Assembly (NCBI RefSeq): GCF_002736205.1
Contig: NZ_CP024091.1
Location: forward strand, 1 to 64,000
DNA: 64,000 nt
Direction: 5' to 3'
From: Pedobacter ginsengisoli
GTDB taxonomy: Bacteria > Bacteroidota > Bacteroidia > Sphingobacteriales > Sphingobacteriaceae
Part shown: piece by piece, positions 28,086-37,200 of the stretch
How the letters are laid out: each line of letters starts with the position of its first letter
How positions within the stretch are numbered: the first letter of the stretch is position 1
Notes under the pieces: model-generated
Told to the model about the DNA's origin: nothing
The model's database searches: none
Seen by the model: the letters and a program-made list of their open reading frames with translations, nothing else
Position numbers and translations under genes: made by a program

Positions 28086-29408
28086 GTGCAACCAATGTGC
28101 ACAATGCCTGGGAAAGAGTTTTTTTTTAGTAGTATGCTTGAAGAAATATTAGACATCCGAAATGTACAAAGCGCCTTTAGGCAGGTAACCGCCAATAAGG
28201 GAGCTGGTGGTATTGATGGTATGCAGACCGATGAACTTCGGGACTACCTGAATATCAACTGGCAGACATTACGGTCTGATATTTTGAACGGCAGTTACCG
28301 CCCGAGTGCGGTAAGAAAGGTAGAGATACCCAAGTCTGGTGGGGGAGCAAGGATGCTTGGCATCCCAACGGTCATTGATCGGTTGATTCAACAGTCTATT
28401 TCCCAATGGCTGAGTCCGAAATATGAGGGCGACTTTTCTTTCAGTAGTTATGGTTTGCGTCCAAAGCGCAAGGCTCATCAGGCAGTGCTCAAGGCACAGG
28501 AATACCTTAATGCTGGTTACACATGGATTGTGGAGCTTGATCTGGACAAATTCTTTGATCGGGTAAACCATGACAAACTCATGTGCCTGCTATCAGGAAA
28601 GATAAAAGATAAGCGTACATTAAAGCTTATCCGTTTATATCTGAGCAGTGGTATGATGGAGAACGGGCTTGTTTCCCCAAGAAAAGAGGGCACACCACAG
28701 GGCAGTCCACTTAGTCCGCTTTTATCCAATATTGTTCTTCATGAACTGGATGCTAAGCTCGAAGAGCGGGGTCACAAGTTCGTACGATACGCTGATGATT
28801 GCAGTATATATGTTCACAGCAGAAAATCGGCAGATAGGGTGATGGATAACATTACCAGCTATCTGGAAGGAGGTCTAAAGCTGAAAGTGAACCGTGAAAA
28901 GAGTAAGGTGAGCAGACCATCACAGAGTACCCTGCTGGGCTTCTCGTTCTACAAGACGGGCAAAGATTGGAAAATGAGGATTGCAACCAAGTCTGTTAAG
29001 ATTATAAAACAGAAACTCCTTGGACATACTAAACGCAATGATCCAATTACTATCATCGAACGGATCAGAAAGCTTGATATGACCATTAGGGGTTGGGTCA
29101 ACTATTTTTCCATTGCAGGGGCTAAGCATGTGATGATAAGGCTGGATGAAATGACACGGGTCAGACTGCGGATGATCATCTGGAAACAGTGGAAGAATGC
29201 AGGATGCCGAAGCCGAAACCTGATCAAACTGGGGGTTGGAAAGCAGAAGGCATTCGAATGGTCTAATAGTAGGAAGTCCTATTGTCGACTGGCACGTAGT
29301 CCAATCCTTCAGGGTAATCTGAGTATTGAGTATTTCGCAAAGCTGAAGTACATTGGATTTGCCAACTACTACTATTGGAAAACTGAACACCAAACGAAGT
29401 TATTCTAA
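28086..29408 (+). CDS. ltrA: Group II intron reverse transcriptase/maturase
   Basis: This intron-encoded protein is up to 440 residues from a GTG at 28086; the ATG at 28134 (residue 17) begins MLEEILDIRNV, where most family members start, so it is the likelier start. It has reverse transcriptase blocks GAGGIDGM, ELDLDKFFDRVNHD, GTPQGSPLSPLLSNI and the catalytic YADD, followed by a group II maturase domain (IRGWVNYF and ending RLARSPILQ...). No HNH endonuclease domain is present, as expected for IIC-type proteins. It should splice the intron RNA and reverse-transcribe it at new sites. The reading frame is intact, so the element may still be active. Confidence 0.93.
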   Translation: MQPMCTMPGKEFFFSSMLEEILDIRNVQSAFRQVTANKGAGGIDGMQTDELRDYLNINWQTLRSDILNGSYRPSAVRKVEIPKSGGGARMLGIPTVIDRLIQQSISQWLSPKYEGDFSFSSYGLRPKRKAHQAVLKAQEYLNAGYTWIVELDLDKFFDRVNHDKLMCLLSGKIKDKRTLKLIRLYLSSGMMENGLVSPRKEGTPQGSPLSPLLSNIVLHELDAKLEERGHKFVRYADDCSIYVHSRKSADRVMDNITSYLEGGLKLKVNREKSKVSRPSQSTLLGFSFYKTGKDWKMRIATKSVKIIKQKLLGHTKRNDPITIIERIRKLDMTIRGWVNYFSIAGAKHVMIRLDEMTRVRLRMIIWKQWKNAGCRSRNLIKLGVGKQKAFEWSNSRKSYCRLARSPILQGNLSIEYFAKLKYIGFANYYYWKTEHQTKLF

Positions 29409-29412
29409 CAAA

Positions 29413-29445
29413 CCGCCGTATGCCGAACGGCACGTACGTGTGGTG
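29413..29445 (+). other. Group II intron domain V
   Basis: This 33-base hairpin has a GCC/GGC upper stem with a short loop and a lower stem interrupted by a bulge, the layout of catalytic domain V. It begins 5 bases after the maturase stop. The CGC triad is on the 5' strand. Confidence 0.7.
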
Positions 29446-29447
29446 TG

Positions 29448-29488
29448 AGAGGACAGATAGGGAAATAATCCCTATCTTCCTACTCGAT
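29448..29488 (+). other. Group II intron domain VI with branch-point adenosine
   Basis: GATAGGG and CCCTATC form the upper stem; GAG and AGGA pair with TCCT and CTC, leaving A29482 bulged as the likely branch point. The intron ends at the AT 6 bases later. Confidence 0.65.
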
Positions 29489-29641
29489 TTGTAATGACTT
29501 TTGTTAACCACCTTTAACTTAGTGTTTAAATTACACATTTTATGAAATTATATGCGTGTAGATTTTGGTTTATCAATTATTGCCTCTATTTTAGAGAATT
29601 AATAGGTTAGATTAAAATATTTGTTGGATCAAATTTTATAA

Positions 29642-30610
29642 ATGAAAGTGAAATTATCATTGTTAGTCCCTTTAGTATTCCTTGCTGTTCAAACTTCTTT
29701 GGCACAGGAAAAGCACGAATCTTATAAGCAGCAGTTGGAAGGCACTAAGTTGTCGTTCGATATGGTTGCTGTTCCTGGCGGAGAGTTTATGATGGGGAGT
29801 AAAAAAGGAAATGCAGACGAACAACCAGTTCATAAAGTTAAAGTTGCCCCATTTTGGATGAGCACGTATGAAGTGATCTGGGATAATTATGAACCATTTT
29901 TATATAAGGATTATGAAGCAGCGCATAGTACTGCACCGATTCCGAAAAATGTTGATGCCATTACAAGACCTACAAAACCATACCTGGATATGACTTTTGG
30001 AATGGGCAAAGAAGGACAACCTGCACTTGCAATGACTCATTATAATGCCATTCAATACTGTAAATGGTTGTATGCCAGAACAGGAGTTTTTTACAGGCTA
30101 CCTACAGAAGCGGAATGGGAATATGCTTGCCGCGCTGGTTCAGTTACCGAATATTCATTTGGCAATGATGCCTCAAAACTAGGTGATTATGCTTGGTTTA
30201 ATGGGAATAGTGAAGGTAAAACTCATGTTGTTGGTCAGAAAAAACCTAATGCATGGGGCCTATACGACATGTACGGAAATGTGGCAGAGTGGACCTATGA
30301 TCAATACATTCCTGAGTTTTATGCGTCTGTAAAAGGTGATAAGGCAAATAATCCTGTTGCTATTCCTGAAAAATTGTATCCAAATGCAGTTAGAGGTGGA
30401 GCATACAATGACGAAGCTAAAGATGCCCGATCAGCATCCAGACTGGCATCAGATCCAAGCTGGAAACAACTGGATCCCCAGATTCCAAAAAGTAATTGGT
30501 GGTTCCCTGAAGCTCCCTTTGTTGGAATGAGGTTGGTTAGACCTGTAACCCCTCCATCTAAAGAAGAAATAGAAGCTTATTACAGCAAAGCACCTATAAA
30601 AGATTACTAA
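29642..30610 (+). CDS. Exported SUMF1/FGE-like protein, probably not a formylglycine generator
   Basis: This 322-residue protein has a signal peptide (to about residue 20, SLAQE) and the formylglycine-generating-enzyme fold: VPGGEFMMGS, RLPTEAEWEYACRAG, GLYDMYGNVAEWTYD and NAVRGGAYNDE. The two active-site cysteines expected near the end of the FGE domain are not there; the stretch reads GGAYNDEAKDARSASR. It is therefore a structural member of the family, like GldK/GldJ and other Bacteroidota SUMF1 proteins, not a sulfatase activator. It heads a four-gene cluster with an oxidoreductase, ApbE and a TIM-barrel protein. Confidence 0.8.
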   Translation: MKVKLSLLVPLVFLAVQTSLAQEKHESYKQQLEGTKLSFDMVAVPGGEFMMGSKKGNADEQPVHKVKVAPFWMSTYEVIWDNYEPFLYKDYEAAHSTAPIPKNVDAITRPTKPYLDMTFGMGKEGQPALAMTHYNAIQYCKWLYARTGVFYRLPTEAEWEYACRAGSVTEYSFGNDASKLGDYAWFNGNSEGKTHVVGQKKPNAWGLYDMYGNVAEWTYDQYIPEFYASVKGDKANNPVAIPEKLYPNAVRGGAYNDEAKDARSASRLASDPSWKQLDPQIPKSNWWFPEAPFVGMRLVRPVTPPSKEEIEAYYSKAPIKDY

Positions 30611-30652
30611 GAAACCAAACATACTAAGAACCATATATAAACCTAAATTACA

Positions 30653-31978
30653 ATGAACAATGAAGAACTGCGCGACAAACGCCGCGAATTTTTAAAAACT
30701 TCGGCTCTTGTTGCCGGAGGTGTTATGTTAAATGGAGTTGCTTTTGCTAGCGGCGGAGCACATTCATCGGTAGATGACACCATCAAAATTGCTTTAATTG
30801 GTTGCGGAGGTCGTGGTACCGGTGCTGCCTTTCAGGCATTGAGTACAAAACAAAACCTAAAACTGGTTGCTATGGCTGATGCCTTCAGCGATAGATTAGA
30901 AGGTGCGTACAAAGAAATTTCTGAAAAATTTGGTGCTAAAGTTGATGTTCCTAAAGAACGTAGATTTGTTGGCTTTGATGCTTACAAAAAAGCAATTGCT
31001 TTGGCTGATGTTGTTTTATTGGCAACTCCTCCAGGCTTTAGACCTAGTCATTTTGAAGAAGCAGTTAACCAGAGCAAACACGTATTTATGGAAAAACCAG
31101 TGGCTGTTGATTCGCCGGGTATCCGTAAAGTCTTAGCTGCTGCTGAAATTGCAAAAACTAAAAAATTAAATGTTGTTGTGGGGCTGCAACGCAGGTATCA
31201 AAATAACTATAGAGATGTTATTAAACGTATTCAGGATGGAGCAATCGGCGATATCACGGGCGGACAGGTATATTGGAATAGTGGTGGTGTTTGGGTAAAA
31301 CAGCGCGAAGCAAACCAAACCGAAATGGAATATCAAATGCGTAACTGGTATTATTTTAACTGGTTATGTGGAGATCATATAGTTGAGCAACACGTTCATA
31401 ATATAGATATTGCAAACTGGGTTAAAAATGATTATCCGGTTTCTGTTCAGGGTACCGGTAGCCGTGCCTGGAGAACAGGAAAAGATTATGGCGAGATTTA
31501 TGATAACCACTCTGTAGAATTAACTTATGCAGATGGATCAGTAATTAATAGTCAGTGCCGTCACTTTGAGGGTATTGATAACCGTGTTGACGAAAGTTTC
31601 CATGGTACTAAAGGCCGTGTTTTCTTATCTGCAGGTAACGAAGGAAGATTATACGATAGCAAAAATAAGCTAATTTATAACTATAGCTCAAAAGTAAACC
31701 CTAATCCTTATCAAACTGAGCATGATGAACTTTTTGCAGCAATTGCTAAAGGCGAATATAAATTCCAGGATGCAGAGCGTGGCGCTAAAAGCTGTATGAC
31801 AGCTATTATTGGCCGCTATGCAACCTACTCAGGAAAAACAATTAAGTGGCTTGATGCCTTAAAAGCAGATAATAGTTTGTTCCCTGATGAATTAAGCTGG
31901 ACTGCAAAGCCTAAGTTATTACCTGATGCTAACGGATTGTATCCAATTCCTACACCAGGCCAAACTAAGGTGATCTAA
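30653..31978 (+). CDS. Tat-exported Gfo/Idh/MocA family oxidoreductase
   Basis: This 441-residue protein has a Tat-type signal at the N-terminus (DKRREFLKTSALVAGG). The Rossmann domain (IALIGCGGRGTGAAF) and the EKPVAVD motif mark the NAD(P)-dependent Gfo/Idh/MocA family. The C-terminal domain includes CGDHIVEQHVHNIDIANW, with the conserved His residues near the sugar site. Enzymes of this kind oxidise or epimerise sugars; exported ones in Bacteroidota often keep the cofactor tightly bound. It follows the SUMF1-like gene by 42 bases. The sugar substrate is not evident. Confidence 0.87.
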   Translation: MNNEELRDKRREFLKTSALVAGGVMLNGVAFASGGAHSSVDDTIKIALIGCGGRGTGAAFQALSTKQNLKLVAMADAFSDRLEGAYKEISEKFGAKVDVPKERRFVGFDAYKKAIALADVVLLATPPGFRPSHFEEAVNQSKHVFMEKPVAVDSPGIRKVLAAAEIAKTKKLNVVVGLQRRYQNNYRDVIKRIQDGAIGDITGGQVYWNSGGVWVKQREANQTEMEYQMRNWYYFNWLCGDHIVEQHVHNIDIANWVKNDYPVSVQGTGSRAWRTGKDYGEIYDNHSVELTYADGSVINSQCRHFEGIDNRVDESFHGTKGRVFLSAGNEGRLYDSKNKLIYNYSSKVNPNPYQTEHDELFAAIAKGEYKFQDAERGAKSCMTAIIGRYATYSGKTIKWLDALKADNSLFPDELSWTAKPKLLPDANGLYPIPTPGQTKVI

Positions 31979-31992
31979 ACGTTACTAACGTA

Positions 31993-33003
31993 ATGTTTTC
32001 TATAAACAAAGTTTTCATTTTATTGCTACTGTCGCAAATTTTCCTTCTTTTTAAGAAGGATGATTTGCGACAGTATGCTATACACGGATATGCTCAGGGA
32101 ACTGATTATTCCATTAAGTATTTTGCAAAAGATAGTATTGTAACCAAAAAGAATATAGATAGTATTCTTGTAGTTATAGATTCGTCTATGTCGCTGTATA
32201 AATCCTATTCCTTAATAAATAAGTTTAATGCATCTAAGGATGGTATTATTTTGGATCCGCATTTTACCAAAGTAATTACAAAATCATTTGAGGTTTATAA
32301 AGCTACAAAGGGAAAATTTGATGTTACAGTTGAGCCCTTGGTACAAGCATGGGGTTTTGGTGCAAAGCCAATAGATAAATTTCCTGACAGTGCTCAGGTA
32401 AAAGAGCTGCTTAAGTGCGTTGGTATGAATAACCTGAGCTTAAAAGGTAATTTTCTTAAGAAAAAAAAGGAATGCATAAATGTAGACCTTAATGGAATTG
32501 CTCAGGGATATAGTGTTGATGTTGTTGCTGATTACTTAATTAAAAAAGGAATAACGTCTTTTGTAGTTGAAATTGGTGGTGAGCTTAGGATTAAAGGGCC
32601 AAAACCCGATGGCACATCAATGCACATTGGGATTGAAGGACCTGCCGATTCACCAAATGCCGAACCGGTTGTGAGACATGTTATCAGTATTAAGGAAGGG
32701 GCAATTACAACTGCAGGTAATTATAGAAAATATTTGCAAAAAGGATCCAAAAAAATAACTCATCTCATAGATCCTAAAACCGGATATCCTTTAGATAACT
32801 CATTAATTAGTGTAACAATTTATGCTAAGGATGCTATTACTGCCGATGGATACGATAGCCCCATAATGGCAATGAATGTTAAAGAAGCACTCGATTTTAT
32901 TGCATCAAAAAAGAGTATGGAAGCTTATATTATTTATCATCGTAAAGATGGGAGTGTTACAGATACCCTTACAGCAGGATTTAAAAAAATGATAACAGAT
33001 TAA
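31993..33003 (+). CDS. apbE: FAD:protein FMN transferase ApbE
   Basis: This 336-residue protein has ApbE family features: a hydrophobic N-terminal segment, SSMSLYKSYSLINKFN, FDVTVEPLVQAWGFG, VDLNGIAQGYSVD, GGELRIKG and HLIDPKTGYP near the metal site. The usual final 'ADa..T' metal motif reads ADGYDSP, a small deviation. ApbE attaches FMN covalently to Thr/Ser of target flavoproteins in the periplasm. No lipobox cysteine is present, so the N-terminal segment probably acts as an anchor. No obvious [D/N]xx[S/T]GA[T/S] target site is seen in neighbouring proteins. It is 14 bases after the oxidoreductase gene. Confidence 0.88.
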   Translation: MFSINKVFILLLLSQIFLLFKKDDLRQYAIHGYAQGTDYSIKYFAKDSIVTKKNIDSILVVIDSSMSLYKSYSLINKFNASKDGIILDPHFTKVITKSFEVYKATKGKFDVTVEPLVQAWGFGAKPIDKFPDSAQVKELLKCVGMNNLSLKGNFLKKKKECINVDLNGIAQGYSVDVVADYLIKKGITSFVVEIGGELRIKGPKPDGTSMHIGIEGPADSPNAEPVVRHVISIKEGAITTAGNYRKYLQKGSKKITHLIDPKTGYPLDNSLISVTIYAKDAITADGYDSPIMAMNVKEALDFIASKKSMEAYIIYHRKDGSVTDTLTAGFKKMITD

Positions 33004-33042
33004 CCAATTATTAAAGTAAGAACCTAACCAAAAACCAAAAAT

Positions 33043-33981
33043 ATGAACAGAATAGAATTTTTAAGAAACAGCTTTGTTGCCACGGGTGCACTTGTAGCCG
33101 GGTCATCAATAAATGGACTAGCTGCCGATAAAGCTACTACAGGGCAGGGCCCGGCTTTGGCCGGTAAAACTTTTAATCTTGATTATGCTCCTCATCAGGG
33201 TATGTTTAAAAATAATGCTGGTGATAGCTTTCTGGATCAGATTAGATTTATGCATGATCAGGGCTTTCGTTCTATTGAAGACAATGGCTTTTTAGGAAGA
33301 TCTACTGAAGAGCAAACAAAAATAGGTGACTTGCTTGCCAAATTGGGCATGAGAATGGGGGTTTTTGTGGTTGACGGTGGCGATAACTGGAAAACATCAT
33401 TAACAACAGGAAAGAAAGAGTTTAAAGATAAATTTGTTGAAACCTGCAAGAAATCTGTAGAGGCCGCAAAAAGATGTAATGCAAAATGGATGACGGTTGT
33501 TCCCGGATTTTACGAACGCAGACTCCCTTATGGAAATCAATTTGCTAATGTTATTGATGCAATGCGTGCCGGAGCTGAGATCTTTGAACCGCATGGTTTA
33601 ATTATGGTACTTGAAACTTTAAGTGATACTCCTGAGTTATTCTTACAGCAAACGCACGAAACCTATGCGGTTTGTAAAGCTGTACAGAGCCCTTCGTGTA
33701 AAATTCTATATGATATTTACCATATGCAGAAAACAGAAGGCCAACTAATGGTTAATATTGACAGATGCTGGGATGAGATTGCTTACATTCAAATAGGCGA
33801 TAACCCTGGAAGAAATGAACCGACAACTGGTGAGATTAACTATAAAAACTTATTCAAACACCTTCATGAAAAAGGATATAAAGGCGTTATGGGTATGGAG
33901 CATGGCAATTCTAAACCAGGAAAAGAAGGTGAGCTTAGAGTAATACAGGCATACAGAGAGGTAGATAACTTTTTAGCTTAA
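33043..33981 (+). CDS. Exported TIM-barrel sugar isomerase/hydroxypyruvate isomerase-like protein
   Basis: This 312-residue protein has a cleavable N-terminal signal (MNRIEFLRNSFVATGALVAG), possibly Tat-like although the twin-arginine is imperfect. The xylose isomerase-like TIM barrel shows MTVVPGFYERR, MVLETL, ILYDIYHMQ and GVMGMEHG; the LYDIYHMQ segment is typical of hydroxypyruvate isomerases. It is the last gene of the SUMF1-oxidoreductase-ApbE cluster. Its stop is one base from the convergent radical SAM gene. Confidence 0.83.
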   Translation: MNRIEFLRNSFVATGALVAGSSINGLAADKATTGQGPALAGKTFNLDYAPHQGMFKNNAGDSFLDQIRFMHDQGFRSIEDNGFLGRSTEEQTKIGDLLAKLGMRMGVFVVDGGDNWKTSLTTGKKEFKDKFVETCKKSVEAAKRCNAKWMTVVPGFYERRLPYGNQFANVIDAMRAGAEIFEPHGLIMVLETLSDTPELFLQQTHETYAVCKAVQSPSCKILYDIYHMQKTEGQLMVNIDRCWDEIAYIQIGDNPGRNEPTTGEINYKNLFKHLHEKGYKGVMGMEHGNSKPGKEGELRVIQAYREVDNFLA

Positions 33982-33982
33982 T

Positions 33983-35056
33983 TTAAAATAGACCGAGTTG
34001 AGCTTGCGGGATTTTAAACAAACCGGAGTTCAACTCGATTTTTTTCTCATTTAGGTGATTCAAGCGGCAATGAAGTTTAAAACTATCTCTTATTAACTGG
34101 GCTATATTACCATCGCCCCTCATTCTATTGCCGAATCTGCTGTCGTTTACATTTCCACCATGACAAGATTGAATCATGTGCCATACTTTTTCAAAACGGT
34201 CTGGGTAGTTCTTACGTAACCAGTCTTCAAATATCCCGCCTATAGCTCCATTAAGCCTTACAACGGTGTAGCCAGCAGCTATTGCCCCGCAGTTGGCAAT
34301 TGTTTTTAAGATCATGGGAATTTCGTGATCACTTAAGCCTGGTACCAATGGCGCAACCATAACACCCATCGGAATTCCTGCTTTGCTAAGCTCTTCAACA
34401 ATTTTTAAGCGTTGTTTGGCAGTAGTTGTTCTTGGTTCCATTTTGGAGCGGAGTTTTTCGTTTAGGCTATTTATAGAAACATATACCATACATAAATTAA
34501 GTTTAGCCATTTCCTGTAATATATCCAGGTCACGAAGTATGAGCGCATTTTTAGTAATCATACCAATGGGCTGTTTGTAGGTAAGCGCAATTTCCAATAA
34601 CTGCCGTGTAATTTTGAACCTTCTTTCGGCAGGTTGGTAGCAATCTGTATTGCCAGACAATGAAATAACAGATGCATTCCAACCTTTACGTTCCAGGAAT
34701 TTTTTAAATAACACAGGCGCATCTGTTTTTACTATGATTTTACGCTCAAAATCTAATCCTGCACTAAAGCCCCAATATTCGTGCGCATTTCTGGCATAAC
34801 AATATGTACAGCCATGTTCACACCCCTGATAGGGATTTAGAGAGTAAAGCATACCCACGTCTGGACTATCTACTTTGTTTACAATAGATTTTGATTTGCC
34901 AAAAATGAATGTAGTTTTTTGATCCTCTTCCTGCCATTCATCAATGCCTTCATCATGTTCCTTTACATAGTCGTTTTTTGCAAAACGATTATGAGGGTTA
35001 AATTGAGCTCCTCTTCCTTTGTGGTAATTATCCGGTGTTTCTTTGTCTAATATCAT
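33983..35056 (-). CDS. Radical SAM protein, PA0069 family
   Basis: This 357-residue protein has the radical SAM cluster CEHGCTYCYAR (CxxxCxxC) at about 80-90, preceded by LYSLNPYQG, and the SGNTDCYQPAERR block. These features and the N-terminal RGAQFNPHNRF match the PA0069/Rv2578c-type group that is distantly related to spore photoproduct lyase. The substrate is not known. The gene is monocistronic on the minus strand and convergent with the TIM-barrel gene. Confidence 0.87.
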   Translation of the reverse strand: MILDKETPDNYHKGRGAQFNPHNRFAKNDYVKEHDEGIDEWQEEDQKTTFIFGKSKSIVNKVDSPDVGMLYSLNPYQGCEHGCTYCYARNAHEYWGFSAGLDFERKIIVKTDAPVLFKKFLERKGWNASVISLSGNTDCYQPAERRFKITRQLLEIALTYKQPIGMITKNALILRDLDILQEMAKLNLCMVYVSINSLNEKLRSKMEPRTTTAKQRLKIVEELSKAGIPMGVMVAPLVPGLSDHEIPMILKTIANCGAIAAGYTVVRLNGAIGGIFEDWLRKNYPDRFEKVWHMIQSCHGGNVNDSRFGNRMRGDGNIAQLIRDSFKLHCRLNHLNEKKIELNSGLFKIPQAQLGLF

Positions 35057-35101
35057 TAGTTGAAATTACTAAAAATATTAGTATTATTAAATAAAAGTTT
35101 T

Positions 35102-36337
35102 TCACTTTTTTTGTAGTGGAATGTAATCCATAGGAACCATGTCGGCCACCTTTTCATAAGCCCAATAACCTTCATATAAAAAAGATCTGGAATCATGAAT
35201 GCCCCCGTTTTCATAGAATCGGATTGGGCCATTTGTTAAATTGGCTACAGAGATTTCGTAATTTGGCAAATCTAACGGCCTGAAAATCCAGAATCCGGTT
35301 TTTGAATAAGCTAAAGACTCTCTTTCCTTCGTATAGATCACACAGAGTGCATCGGTATAATTAAGAAGCCTTAAGTTTTGATTGTAGTAGTGAACCAATG
35401 TGTCTGGAAGAACCTCGGCACGGTCAAGTTTATCTATATATTTAGGCATATCCTGCTGCTTTTCCCAAAAGTTAACCTGAGCTGTATCTATTTTGGCAGC
35501 AGTTTTAAAGAGGCCGGTTTTTGGAGGGATGGTTCTTAGTTTGGTTAATTTTTCGTTTATCACCTTATCCGGATAACGGTTAGGATTAAGAACTTTTACC
35601 ATTTTATTAATAATGAAACCTTCCCCTTTGGTTTTATTCTGATAAAGGGATTTAAAGAAATGTTGCGAAGAACCATAGTACGCAATTTCGCGATTGATTG
35701 TGTATTTTTTCCTTCGCGCTGATGAGGCCTTTAGCTCTTCAAAAAATGGATGCCCGGAGTAATAAATAATGCGTGTTCTTGAATTGTACTCAAAATAATC
35801 GAGCATGTATTTTAATCGATAGCCAAGGGCCTTATTTTCCACTATTAGGAACTCATCTGTTTTTACGGTGAGCAGGCTTTTGCTGCCATCATAATCAATA
35901 TTAAGAACCTGGGGATTTAATATTTTACATTGAGCGGCATTTGGAGACTTGCCTATAAAGAACTCTTTAAACTGCTCTATATATTTCGCTCTGTTAGGGT
36001 CTGCCCTAATCACTACCTCGTTTAACTGAACGGTATTCTCTTTTAAGATTAGTTCTACCTCTACTGATTTGTCGGAAATGACAACATTTTTTGAATAGGG
36101 CAGGTAGCCAACCATTTGGACAAGGATGTCGTAATTTCCTGGTTGCAGGTTATTTATTTTAAAGCGGCCATTATTATCGGCTGCGGTAGCTATTTTGTAG
36201 CCGCTAATGTAAACACCTGCACCAGGTAAAGTTTCTTTCTGGTCTCTGACAACACCACTAATTGAAAATGAATTTTGTGCATAAGTAGCAATAGAAAAAC
36301 AAATTAGTGAAACGGCTAATAATAATTGGCGGATCAT
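35102..36337 (-). CDS. Exported carboxypeptidase-regulatory-like domain protein
   Basis: This 411-residue protein has a signal peptide (to about residue 20, ATYAQ), then a CarboxypepD_reg-like beta-sandwich at about 24-100 (ISGVVRDQKETLPGAGVYI), followed by about 300 residues I cannot assign. This N-terminal domain is common in Bacteroidota outer-membrane proteins, including SusC-type receptors, but here there is no plug or barrel. It is the third gene after recN and fabI, 18 bases past fabI, and probably cotranscribed with them. Function unknown; likely periplasmic or outer-membrane associated. Confidence 0.75.
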   Translation of the reverse strand: MIRQLLLAVSLICFSIATYAQNSFSISGVVRDQKETLPGAGVYISGYKIATAADNNGRFKINNLQPGNYDILVQMVGYLPYSKNVVISDKSVEVELILKENTVQLNEVVIRADPNRAKYIEQFKEFFIGKSPNAAQCKILNPQVLNIDYDGSKSLLTVKTDEFLIVENKALGYRLKYMLDYFEYNSRTRIIYYSGHPFFEELKASSARRKKYTINREIAYYGSSQHFFKSLYQNKTKGEGFIINKMVKVLNPNRYPDKVINEKLTKLRTIPPKTGLFKTAAKIDTAQVNFWEKQQDMPKYIDKLDRAEVLPDTLVHYYNQNLRLLNYTDALCVIYTKERESLAYSKTGFWIFRPLDLPNYEISVANLTNGPIRFYENGGIHDSRSFLYEGYWAYEKVADMVPMDYIPLQKK

Positions 36338-36355
36338 AGTTGTCAGGCTAAAGGA

Positions 36356-37171
36356 TTATTCTTCTAATCCCATTTTCTGCATAACAATATCACTAACTCC
36401 GGTTGATGAATATCCTCCATCATGGAAAAGATTTTGCATGGTTACCATACGCGTCAGGTCAGAGAAAAGAGTGATGCAATAGTCTGCGCACGATTCAGCA
36501 TCAGCATTGCCTAATGGTGCTATAGCGTCTGCGTAGTCATAGAAATCGCCAAAACCTTTAATACCTGAACCGGCAGTTGTTTTAGTAGGTGATTGAGACA
36601 CAGTATTGATACGTACTTTTTTCTCCAAACCATAATGATAACCAAAGCTGCGTGCAATTGATTCAAGCATCGCTTTAATATCTGCCATATCTGTATAAAA
36701 TGGATATGTTCGTTGAGCAGCCATATAAGTTAAGGCAACAACACTGCCACCTTCGTTTATTGCATCAAGTTTTTTAGCTACAGCCAGCATCTTGTGAAAT
36801 GAAAGAGCAGACACATCTATACCCTTTTGATAGTAGTCGTAATTGAGTTCTGTATAAGGAATTTTTTTGCGAATGTTTACACTCATACCAATTGAGTGAA
36901 GTACAAAGTCGATTTTACCACCTAAAATTTCTTGCGATTGTGTAAACAGATTGGTAAGTTCATCTACATTGGTAGCGTCGGCAGGAACGATCTGAGAGCC
37001 TGTTTTTTCTGCCAATGTATTAATTTCGCCCATTCTCATAGCAATAGGGGCATTGGTTAAAACAAATTGAGCGCCTTCTTCATGTGCCTTTTCTGCAACT
37101 TTCCAGGCTATTGAATTTTGGTCTAATGCACCGGTAATAATACCACGTTTACCTTTTAGTAAGTTATACAT
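36356..37171 (-). CDS. fabI: Enoyl-[acyl-carrier-protein] reductase FabI
   Basis: This 271-residue short-chain dehydrogenase/reductase has GKRGIITGALDQNSIAW for NAD binding, VLHSIGMS, ALTYMAAQRTYPFY and the catalytic YxxxxxxK pair (YTDMADIK) as in FabI. It reduces enoyl-ACP in the last step of fatty-acid elongation and is the family target of triclosan-type inhibitors. It lies 29 bases after recN on the same strand, an arrangement recurring in Bacteroidota. The start codon is clear. Confidence 0.93.
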   Translation of the reverse strand: MYNLLKGKRGIITGALDQNSIAWKVAEKAHEEGAQFVLTNAPIAMRMGEINTLAEKTGSQIVPADATNVDELTNLFTQSQEILGGKIDFVLHSIGMSVNIRKKIPYTELNYDYYQKGIDVSALSFHKMLAVAKKLDAINEGGSVVALTYMAAQRTYPFYTDMADIKAMLESIARSFGYHYGLEKKVRINTVSQSPTKTTAGSGIKGFGDFYDYADAIAPLGNADAESCADYCITLFSDLTRMVTMQNLFHDGGYSSTGVSDIVMQKMGLEE

Positions 37172-37200
37172 ATCTTTTTAGTTTTGTTTTTTCTTAAGAT

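Larger units (their letters stand above)
27557..29488 (+). mobile_element. Group II intron, class IIC-like, complete
   Basis: The element starts with GTGTG, the group II 5' consensus, directly after the clpC terminator stem. It contains about 500 bases of structured RNA, a reverse transcriptase/maturase gene (28086-29408), a domain V hairpin at 29413-29445 whose 5' strand carries a CGC triad (as in IIC introns, versus AGC in most others), and a domain VI hairpin at 29448-29488 with a bulged A at 29482 before the AT 3' end. Total length about 1.93 kb. Group IIC introns are known to insert after Rho-independent terminators, which fits exactly. The boundaries are read by eye, probably right to within a few bases. 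Confidence 0.88.

Noticed and set aside
29642..30610. Formylglycine-generating enzyme (sulfatase activator).
   Set aside because: The active-site cysteines are missing in the expected segment and no sulfatase gene is nearby.
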